Shown here: in pieces, positions 24,951-34,068 of the stretch
How positions within the stretch are numbered: the first letter of the stretch is position 1
Layout: each line of letters begins with the position of its first letter
Assembly: GCA_039720395.1 (NCBI GenBank)
Contig: CM077823.1
Span: 34,492,371 to 34,556,370, forward strand
DNA from: Liquidambar formosana
Taxonomy: Eukaryota; Streptophyta; Magnoliopsida; Saxifragales; Altingiaceae
Length of the DNA stretch: 64,000 bases
Direction: 5' to 3'
Translations under genes and position numbers: made by a program
Notes under the pieces: model-generated
Databases searched by the model: none
Told to the model about the DNA's origin: nothing
The model's input: the letters and a program-made list of their open reading frames with translations, nothing else

Positions 24951-27900
24951 ATGAAGTTCATAATGTCTCTTCTCTCACCACCTCCGCTCAAATTCTCTTC
25001 TTTCCGCAAAGCTCCAATGGCTGCTGCCTCTGCAACGACTGTTCGTTCCTCACCGTTCGCATCCATAGCTTCTCAACCTCGGAAAAAACCTACTTCGAAA
25101 CGGTCGGCAAAACCCACAAAAACCCTCTCTCCAACAACGACGACTACTACTACAACCACAACCACCTCTCTCCCTCAAAAGAAGGTTTTTTTTTTTTTTT
25201 TTTTTCATAATAATAATAATAATAATTTTTTTATCATTCCCACGTTTTAACACTATTTTGTTAAAACCAATAAATCCCAACACCTCCCTTTGGTTGCTGA
25301 GAAAAATGAGGAAACAAAAGGGAATAAATGGAAAAGGAAAATTTTGAATCTTTTTTGTTTTCTGGCTTTCTAAAGTGAGAAAGCTTAGGTCAGTTTGGTT
25401 CACTTGAGTTGAGGTTTTTTTGTTTTTTTGTTTTTTTTGTTTATTTGGGTAAACCCCAAAATGGAAATTTGAGGAAAATTGGGACTCAACATTTTTTCCC
25501 TTTTAATTTTCCTGCCTTCTCAGCAACCGAATGGAGCTTAACATATGGCAAATTTGGGTCTGTCTGGTTAGCTTTTTGAAAACACTTTTCTTGTTTTGTT
25601 GGGTCAAAATGAAATGAAATTTTGAATTCCAAAGCAATAAAAGCACTTTCGAAATACTAATCAAATAATGCCCGAAGGATTTTTTGAACCAAATGGATCT
25701 TAATTGGTGGAAAATTTATGTCTGTTTGGTTTGCATTTCAAAAGTACTTTTCTTGCTTTCTTGAGCCAAAATCATATTGCTTTCAAAAGTAATGATAGTT
25801 CATTCGAAGTGCTGACCAAATAATGCCTGCAAAGTTATTTGAAGGACTTCATTTGTGTGTGACTGTGTGTGTGCAGGTTCTAGTGCCGATTGGATTTGGG
25901 ACAGAAGAAATGGAAGCTGTAATTCTGGTTGATGTTCTGCGCCGAGCTGGTGCAGATGTAATTGTGGCATCGGTTGAGCCACAGCTGGAGATTGAAGCTT
26001 CAGCTGGCACTAGATTGGTTGCTGATGCATCTATCTCAGAATGTGCGGATGAAACCTTTGATCTTGTTGCTCTGCCGGTTGGTTGTTTAAACCTTAACTC
26101 TGCTTACTTGATGTATAGTAGCAGCATACGTGATGCTGTTAGTTTACTAGCAGCATACGTGATGCATGTGTGCAACATGACAATGGTTTTAAAGTAGCCA
26201 CCGAAGCAGTGATGTTGTGGTGATTATGGCCTCAATGGCGGTAATGATTAGAATTTTAGAATTTGCTATTGGAAATGTTCATAAAGTATCATAAATGGTG
26301 TATTAATAACATTACAAAGCTTTTCATCAATTGTTAGAAGCAATAGATGTTAATGTTGTGGTGAAAACGTGAAGTAGGATTTTATTTGTAGGGATAGTAA
26401 ATAGAAGCTTGCTTTAGACAGGTGCATGATTGGGAAATGCTTGAAATAAGAACAAATGGGTGTCTGACTGTCTGTTAAAGCTAAGTTTTTGGTATTTCAA
26501 GCTTTGATCAACCAAATAGGGTTTTTTTTTTTTTTTTTTTTTGTTTGGGGGGGGGGGGGGGGGGGGGGGGTGGTTTGAATTTGCAATGGTTCTTGTAATT
26601 TGGTTTGATAATCAAATTAGGCAATTGCTGATGATAAGTGTATTGTTTCAAGGGAGGAATGCCTGGCTCAGCACGTTTAAGAGATTGTGAGATTCTCAGA
26701 AAAATAACAAGCAAACAAGCTGAAGAGAAAAGGTTATATGGTGCTATTTGTGCTGCTCCTGCTGTCACACTTCAGCCATGGGGTCTTTTGAGAAGAAAAC
26801 AGGTATTTTACTTGGGTTGGCTTTGATTGAATTTTGATGGATTTGTATTGCGCTAATTCAGATGTAATTTATCTTGCAAGACAACTTGTCACCCTGCATT
26901 CATGGACAAACTTCCAACTTTCTGGGCTGTTAAATCAAATATTCAAGTTTCAGGAGAACTTACCACGAGCCGCGGCCCTGGAACTGCTTTTGAGTTTGCT
27001 TTATCGTTAGTGGATCAGCTGTTTGGGGAGTCTGTTGCCAAGGAGGTTGGAGAATTGTTGGTAAGATCTACTACCATACAGTTTTAAATTTTTGTTATGG
27101 TCATGTATGTTGTGCCTCTATTCTGTATTAGGACATGTTCAAGCTCTGTTGTTATATGTTTGATAATAAATTCAGGGCCTGTTTGGACACCTTGTGTAAA
27201 TGGAATTAATCATTCCGTTTTGCATATAATTTGTGAACAAATACATCATTTTGAATGGGGAAAATTCAAGAGAATGGTAGCCATCATCACAAATGAAAGT
27301 GGATATTCAAAATAGCGGTATTTTATGAATTTCTAAAATTGGTCTTATAACGTCTGCCATGGTGATGACACCAACTTTTTTAAATACCACTATTCAAGAT
27401 AATAGATTTGTGCCAACTATGTGAAATACGCTATAGCCATTTAATTTCCATCTGGTTTACTAAACAGATCCTTAACTCACTATTGTCTCACATTATTTTT
27501 TCTTATGTGCTATTTTCATTTTCAATTTTTTTGTGGTTAGTCAGCTTGATATAAATCTTTGCTTCTTTTGTATTAGCTGATGCATATGGCTTATGATACT
27601 CCTAGAAAGGAAGAGTTCAACAAAGTTGAATGGTCCGTTGATCATATCCCTCATGTATGTAGTTTCAGTTTCTGCTTAATGTATTAAGTTTTGTGCATTT
27701 GATCTACATCTATGCAGCTGATGTGACTTCTGGTTTGCGAGATATTTTTCATTAATGTTAATTTGCGTCTCTTTATCCTGGATGCATCTTTTTGTTGACC
27801 ATTTCTGGATACTCTGCAATTTGCAGCAGGTGTGATCATACTGTTTTGGGGGGTAAATATTAACTATCAAGCTTCTTCTTCTTGATTGATCACTTGGTCG

Positions 27901-29614
27901 TTTTTCTACCTTTCTAAACCATTCCATCCCGGTACTCTCCGTTGCAGATAATTTTTATTTACCGTTAGATTTCTTTTTTTTTTTTTTTTGGATGACGGTG
28001 GAACCATCCCACAGCAAGGCCCTTTGACCCACCCATGGAACCTAAACCCCCGGAGACTAGCACAGCAACCCACCGCTGCGGCCCCCCACTTAAACTGTTA
28101 GATTTCATTTTGGTCAGGGATGAGAGAATTTATGAGACACAATAATATCCTATGTTCAAATTATTTTTCCTATTATCATACATGTACATGTATGCAAATG
28201 CTTGTAGTCAGTTTGTGCTCTCTGCTCTATTTGCTTGTCCCTCCAAAATGTTATTCCAACTAGTCATCTTCCTAGAGAAGTTGTTTTCATTAACTCCCCC
28301 ATATACTGCAATATTTTCCTGTACTGTTTTGTAGGTTCCCTTGGCACTAGTGGTTGTGGCTCTATGCGCATGTGTGTTTATATATATATATATATATAAA
28401 ACATTATTCTTTCTATTTTAAACCCTAAAAAAAAATTCTCTCATCATCACAATGTTGGACAGGTTCTTATTCCGGTTGCAAATGGTTCTGAAGAGATTGA
28501 AGTAGTAACTATTGTGGATATTTTGCGGCGAGCAAAGGTGGATGTTGTGGTTGCTTCAGTTGAAAAATCAGTACAAATTTCGGCATCCCGAGGCACAAAA
28601 ATCATTGCTGACAAGTCAATTGATAATGCTGCTGAGTCAATATATGATTTGATTGTTCTACCAGTGAGAAAACTAAAATGCCTTATGAATAATATAATTA
28701 GCTTTGATTGCATTCTTTTTTAGTGTAAGTCTCAAGATATAGAGATTCTTTGTAAGATTTTAAATTCGCACTTTGGCATCACTACTGGTCTTTTTCATGG
28801 TAGAGCCAAGTCCTGGTATGGATCTTAATTAAAATGGAAAACCAAAATTTCTCCAAATATTATTACATTGAAAAAGTTTACATGTCACGTTTTTTTTTAT
28901 TTTGTCTTTTTGGGTGCTCTTTGAAATTCTTGGTTGACCCCAAATTTTCAGGGAGGAATCATTGGGGCTGAGCGGCTACACAAATCCAAGGTTCTGAAGA
29001 AGCTGCTCAAAGAACAAGAATCTGCTGGAAGAATGTATGGAGCAATCTGCTCTTCACCATCAGTCCTGCATAGACAGGGCTTACTCAAGGTATAAGTCTG
29101 AAAAAGTTGACATATTCCTGCCCACCCTTAGGTAGGCCAGTTGGTAAGGACGTACTTGTGATTGTGTAGTTAGGCGCACGGTCACGGGTTCGATTCCCTG
29201 CTAAGACAACGCAAGATTTAAGTGGGGGGCCATGGCAATGGGTTGCTGCGCTAGTCTCCCTGTGGGTTTAGGTTCCATGGGTGGGTCCAAAGGGCCTTGC
29301 TGTGGGATGGTTCCCCCGTTATCAAAAAAAAAAAAAAGTTGACATCTTCCTGCTAATAATTACTGACATGTTAAAACTTATGCTTCCTCTGCCAAAAACA
29401 GAATAAGAGAACCACCGCCCATCCCTCTGTCATAAACAAGCTCACCAATGAAGTAGTGGACACTGCCAGAGTAGTTATTGATGGAAAGTTGATCACGAGC
29501 AGGGGACTTGCTACTGTAACAGATTTTGCGCTGGCTATTGTGAGCAAGCTTTTTGGTCATCCAAGGGCAAGAAGTGTTGCAGAAGGCCTTGTTTTTGAGT
29601 ACCCAAGGAGCTAG
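24951..29614 (+). CDS. DJ1C: DJ-1/PfpI family protein with two domains, plastid (DJ1C type)
   Basis: Eight exons: 24951-25184, 25877-26077, 26653-26802, 26881-27060, 27577-27654, 28463-28663, 28952-29089 and 29402-29614; 1395 nt, 464 residues from the first ATG. Alternative starts are 24963 and 25017, the last with context CAATGGC. Residues 1-78 are Ser/Thr/Lys-rich, ending in a run of Thr: a plastid transit peptide. Two DJ-1 domains follow (about 79-255 and 282-464). Each keeps the conserved Glu ([16 protein letters not shown]) and the nucleophilic Cys in the elbow ([18 protein letters not shown]). The linker [19 protein letters not shown] and the second domain match the Arabidopsis DJ1C type, required for chloroplast development. 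All introns are phase 0; exons 2 and 6 are both 201 nt. SINE copies sit in introns 5 and 7, a Tourist-like MITE in intron 4. Confidence 0.93.
26522..26570. repeat. Poly(T)-poly(G) tract in DJ1C intron 2
   Basis: A run of about 21 T, then GTTT, then 24 G (26547-26570). It resembles tracts at 44385-44407 and 54095-54118. Confidence 0.9.
27176..27471 (-). mobile_element. Tourist-like MITE in DJ1C intron 4
   Basis: Ends GGGCCTGTTTGGACACC and ...TTTACTAAACAGATCC are imperfect inverted repeats, followed by TTA on the right and TCA on the left, a decayed TTA duplication. The interior read in reverse matches the elements at 30828 and 31347. No coding capacity. Confidence 0.7.
27974..28096 (-). mobile_element. 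5'-truncated SINE in DJ1C intron 5
   Basis: The reverse strand matches the 3' part of the SINE at 29122-29333 (phrases GGGTTGCTG, TAGGTTCCATGGGTGGGTC, GGGATGGTTCC) and ends in an A run. It is flanked by the direct repeat GTTAGATTTC (27964-27973 and 28097-28106), the target duplication. It lacks the A and B boxes, so it is a dead copy truncated on insertion. Confidence 0.85.
29122..29333 (+). mobile_element. tRNA-derived SINE in DJ1C intron 7
   Basis: About 212 bp with pol III boxes: A box TAGGCCAGTTGG (29133-29144) and B box GGTTCGATTCC (29187-29197), about 42 bases apart, then a unique body and a 3' A run. A 20-bp target duplication flanks it (29102-29121 and 29334-29353) with one mismatch, so the insertion is fairly recent. 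Sense orientation relative to DJ1C. Confidence 0.92.
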
Positions 29615-30374
29615 AGAGATTTGGTGTTTTAATGCTTGTCAATGGAAGAGTTTTTTTGGATATTTTAAACCATGAAGAGTAAAAATTTTCAGTTATTCCC
29701 TTATTCTGGCTCGAATAAGCCAGTAAGGACACAATTCTTACCAGGTACTTGGATGTATATGAGAAATTGAGTTTTTCATAGGCAAAAGGGTCACATTTGG
29801 CTCTCTCTAAACCAAATACAGAGAAAGGTCAGAATTGCTTGTCCATGAGGCCTTGACTGTTTTGTGCTGTTGCTGATTGATTGATTCCAAATCTGGATAT
29901 TAAGCCACAACTAAGCACATCCAAAACTCTGCAGATATCACAAATTAGATCACAGACTCAGGTTGGTCTTTCAATGTCAAATAGGATGCATTGACATAAA
30001 AAGGACTGGTATGCTATGGAACTAATGTGTTTCTTTTTGCAGATCTTTCTAGGGGATGAAGCGCGCAGTTTGAAATTTTGGCAGTTTTTATTATATCTTG
30101 TTTGATCCTTTCATCCAGATAGGATGGTGGAACTGATTGTAATGGCAAGGATGTGGTTTGTATCTTGTATCATTGTAATCCATTTTGCTTTCTTTGAATA
30201 GAGTGAATGTTCTAAAAGTATATAAAGAAACCAATGTTTTTGATTGTTACTGCCCCTGTATTATAATGTGGCCTCATTTGTTCATATTTATTCAAACCTT
30301 TGAGAGAAAGTGCCCCTTTCTTCGGAAGGGTAACAATGCATATCCACGCATCAACACTAGGCTGGGCAGTCAGC
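29615..30374. other. DJ1C 3' region
   Basis: The probable 3' untranslated region of DJ1C and spacer. No gene is visible; small open frames here show no domain or codon pattern. Confidence 0.5.
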
Positions 30375-30788
30375 ATTAAGAGCCTTTGGATGTTTATATT
30401 TAATATGTTTGGTGTCCATTGGGTCACTCCTTCGATTCATGTTCTTGCGGGCTGGTGGATTTAAGGGGGCAACAAAGAGGCAAAGATGATTGGAGAATGA
30501 CTCCTCAATCCTCATGCCACTTTTTGGTGTATTTGGAGAGAAAGGAATCGTAGAACTTTTGAAGGAGTTAAAAAATCAATCATTGATCTTAAATCCTCAT
30601 TGATTAAGAATCTTTTTTTTTTTCTTTTTTTTTTGTGGTTTTCTAGTCTTTTTAATAGTCAGAAAGCTTTCCTTTATACTTTTTGTAGATGTTCTTAAGC
30701 TTTAAGGGGTCTTCCTATGTCTCATGTACTTAGGCTAAGCCTTTTGTTTTAATACACACTTACTTCATCAGAAAAAAAAAAAAAAAAG
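30375..30788 (+). pseudogene. LINE (non-LTR retrotransposon) 3' remnant
   Basis: Translation of 30500-30610 gives PHATFWCIWRERNRRTFEG and then VKKSIIDLKSSLIKN, the conserved end of plant L1-type reverse transcriptase proteins (zf-RVT region); FGVHWVTPS upstream fits the same domain. A 3' untranslated stretch and a terminal A run (about 30771-30787) follow. The copy is 5'-truncated and has an in-frame stop. DJ1C is on the same strand but ends 760 bp earlier. Confidence 0.8.
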
Positions 30789-30827
30789 GTCTAATCTGGC
30801 CCCCTTGAATTAATGTGCATGCCATAA

Positions 30828-31128
30828 GGGTCTGTTTAGATGTCTCAATGAAGATTAAACAATTACAATGTATGTTACATTGGTATTGAAGGCACAAACT
30901 CATCGCCTTGAATGAGATTATTTGTAAATTTTGAAACCATCACTATAGCGGATGTTATAAGATTAATTTCTAGAAATTCATGGAATGCCACTATTTTGAA
31001 TTTCTATTAACATTTGTGAAGATGACTCACTCTCTTAAAATTTTCTCAAGGTGATGGATTTGTGTCTTCTATACTATTGAAAATATAATCAAATTGTTTA
31101 ATTTCCATTTCCATGCCCAAACAGGACC
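30828..31128 (+). mobile_element. Tourist-like MITE with TAA duplication
   Basis: 301 bp between TAA (30825-30827) and TAA (31129-31131). Termini GGGTCTGTTTAGATG and CATGCCCAAACAGGACC are imperfect inverted repeats. A 3-bp TWA duplication is the mark of PIF/Harbinger elements. The interior is shared with 27176-27471 (reverse), 31347-31630 and the start of the copy at 63601. Confidence 0.8.
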
Positions 31129-31131
31129 TAA

Positions 31132-31346
31132 GTGGTTGCTAGCAAGTCATCAACTGCCCTGCGGGGATAAGATTGCTTTGAGTAGTTGCTAGCAAGTCAT
31201 CAACTGCCCTGCTGGAATAAGATTGCTAGCAGGGATAAGATTGCTTTGAATAGTTGCTAGCAAGTCATCAACTGCGCTGCTGGGATAAGATTGCTTTGAA
31301 GCTTTGTCGAAACATATTTTCACTTTAAGATTGCTTTGAGGCTTTG
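31132..31346. repeat. Minisatellite, ~49-bp units
   Basis: Three full units of about 49-72 bp built on TTGCTAGCAAGTCATCAACT and GGGATAAGATTGCTTTGA (starting near 31134, 31183 and 31255), plus partial units. A fourth unit sits at about 31636-31690 after the next MITE copy, so MITE and minisatellite were duplicated together. Confidence 0.85.
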
Positions 31347-31630
31347 TCAAAACTCATCGCCTTGAATGAGACTACTTAAAAAATTTGAAACCATCACTAT
31401 AGCGGATGTTATAAGATCAATTTTTAGAAATTCATGAAATGCCATTATTTTTAATTTCTATTAACATTTGTAAAGATGATTCACTCTCTTAAAATTTTTT
31501 CTAAGGTGATGGATTTGTGTCTTCTATCCTATTAAAAATATACTCAAATTGCACATTCCTCGGGTATCTGCACTGACAGGTGAGATAAGGGGCCCAGAAG
31601 TTTAATTTCCATTTCGATGCCCAAATGGGG
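31347..31630 (+). mobile_element. Second MITE copy, part of a composite tandem duplication
   Basis: Repeats the sequence of 30896-31128 (CTCATCGCCTTGAATGAGA... to GCCCAAATGGGGCC) but lacks the left terminus. An extra block of about 50 bp is inserted near 31549-31600. With the flanking minisatellite units it forms a tandem duplicate of about 450 bp. Confidence 0.8.
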
Positions 31631-31705
31631 CCTCAGTAGTTGCTAGCTAGTCATCAACTGCCCCGCTGGGATAAGATTGCTTTGAGGCTTTGTCAAAACA
31701 GATTT

Positions 31706-32185
31706 TCATACCATTGTTCCCCACCAAATGTTGCTGAGATCTGAAACAATTTGAATAACAGCACAGATGTTGGCTTTCCAGTCTTGCTCCCCTCTTTTGA
31801 GGGTTAGGTGTGGTGTGGTGTGGTGCAAGGTTCCACCCCTCAAAATGTCCCTGTTGGGACTGGCGCTAAGTAGGTAGGGTGGGATGTCTGCTTTAAATCC
31901 CCAGCACATGCCACTTTCTGGAACTGAATAGGACACCAACAAGTTATTGTGTGTCAACCTCAAAAATGGAAGACCTCTATGCATGCATCTGAGCTCCATG
32001 GCAGACAAATCAAGCCTCTTCTTGGAATCTTTTATATGAGCAATGAACTCTGTCATCGATGGAACTGGTGGTGTGGAAATTTCACTAATGCAATCATTGA
32101 TGTTGAATTTATGCGATACATGCTTGTAGTTTGTTTTTGAGGTTGCACAATGGGGGCATGTACAGAGTATATTGTAAATCGCCAT
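31706..32185 (-). other. Unassigned open frame, 159 codons
   Basis: An uninterrupted minus-strand frame of 159 codons in an otherwise stop-rich spacer. The peptide has several Cys and His near the N-terminus (CTCPHC, KHVSHK) but matches no family I recognise. No intron signals, promoter or neighbour support it. It could be a chance frame or a fragment of a decayed element. Confidence 0.2.
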
Positions 32186-32416
32186 GTTTAGTTTAAGAAG
32201 ATAGTCATCCTAGGTCCCAGTTTAATGTTCGGTTGTTTATTTATTTTCATCAGTTAAGCAAAATTTAAAATCTTAAATCTTCAATTTCTCCATTGTCTTG
32301 CTTGTACTTGTTGCTTAGGAATTTTTATTATTAGCTTCATAAGAATTTGCAGTGGGATCGCGAGAAGTTATCATACTTTGGGATGGGGAGAAGAGAGTGT
32401 CCATCATCCTCCACGC

Positions 32417-33268
32417 TAGGGGCAGATCCAAAAATTTTTCTCACTTGTTACACCTTTCTAAATTTTTAATTTTTAATATTTTATTTTTTTGGGCTAAGAG
32501 TTAGATAAAGAAGGAAGAAAGGTAAGTAAAACCACACATCGGCATGATTGAATAGAAATGATGAAATGACAAAAAACGACAAACATGCCATACTTTTAAA
32601 TGCCTAGGAACCTTTTAAAAATGCAGAACTTGCTTATATGCTACTCCTAATACTCTCATTTTCATCCACCTTATGTGGGACAAGGTCTCAACAAAATGGG
32701 AAAAAATGCTTAGGCAACTTATAAAAATGCATAACCTACTTATATACTACTCCTAACACTCTCATCTTCATCTACCCTATGTGGGATAAGGTCTCAACAA
32801 AATGGGAAAAAAGAGAAAGTGACAAAACCATACATTAAAATGATTAAATAGAACTGGTGATGAAATATGATATAAGATTGACAAGCACACCATTTTTTAG
32901 AAACCCAGGCGACTTTTAGATATGTGAAACTTTACTTATGTATTACCCCTAACTCCCCCTTGCCCCTTGCCCGATGTGGAACAAGGTCGATCCCTCTCAA
33001 TGATTGCACATAACAATCTATTCACAAATTACACCGTAACTTTTTATAATCTACCAAAGTGGTGTACATTAGTAAATTTAACCAAAATTAATCAAAATTT
33101 AACCAAATTTAATCAAAATTAAACATTTTTTTCTCAATGGGGCCTAACGAAGTTTAGTAAATTTAAATAAAATTTTTTATCCAAATTTTTTATAAAAAAA
33201 TAATAACAATAATAAAATTTTGAGTGGTTGCATGTGCACACAGATGCACTAAAGTACATCCGCCCGTG
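32417..33268. mobile_element. Non-autonomous hAT element, 852 bp
   Basis: The perfect 8-bp target duplication CTCCACGC (32409-32416 and 33269-33276) is diagnostic for hAT elements. Termini TAGGGGCAGATC and ...CATCCGCCCGTG are short imperfect inverted repeats. The inside has a tandem duplication of about 110 bp (about 32598-32820) and no transposase. Confidence 0.85.
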
Positions 33269-33276
33269 CTCCACGC

Positions 33277-34068
33277 ACGTTCATTCGTGCTTCAGTCTTT
33301 AAGAACACGAATTACCAATGCAGGGTCATGCTGCAATCTTTTTCTTCACTTGTGAGACGAGACTTAAAATTGGAAACATGTTGCATTTACCAAAAGAGAT
33401 GGGAACAATAATGCTTCACCGTTTAACTTAATCCACACTACTACTAATTCTTAACATAAATAAATTAAAGAAAATGATTAAGTGGGACTTCAGTGCTGCA
33501 TTGAGACATCATAAGCAAAAATCAATGAAGATGAAGGCAATTCCACAAGTTCCTCTAGACCATTTTCATGCAACTACCTCTATATTGTAGAGCTGAAGTA
33601 GTGAATAGAAAATGAACAAATAAGAAGGAAGACTGGCATACCCCAAAAAAATGTATAGATCTTGTGCAAAATGCAGAACAAAACATGCCACAAGTGTATA
33701 ACTCAATTTGGCGACAGTTAGAAAATTTATCAAGTTCTGAAGTAGATAGCTAGCATATGATATACACCAGACCCATATGTCTTTGCTTCACTATTCTAAG
33801 ATCCCTAACTGCCCTCAGGTGATCAAACGAGAGACAAACAAGATCACACAAATGGGGAAGTTTAATCTACAGGTCTAAACTAATCTCAGTTCTCATAATT
33901 TACAGCACGCTCACTCTTCGATTCTATACATACAAGCTGCCTACCCTCTATAGAATATGATGGGAATCATATCATCAATTCGCAGTCCAATCTTGTCACC
34001 TTATAGCCAAGAGCCAAGTATGTATTCTGAAGCACTGTTGTCTAACTCCACAGTTCAATCCATCTACG
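33277..34068. other. Spacer and probable ABF 3' untranslated region
   Basis: No gene seen. The stretch next to 34069 is downstream of the minus-strand ABF stop codon and is the likely 3' untranslated region. Confidence 0.5.

Noticed and set aside
24764..25210. 148-codon frame overlapping DJ1C exon 1
   Set aside because: A different frame of the same exon and its promoter; the DJ1C frame splices cleanly into seven further exons.
26508..26768. Proline-rich minus-strand frame
   Set aside because: The proline run is the poly(G) tract read in reverse inside a DJ1C intron.
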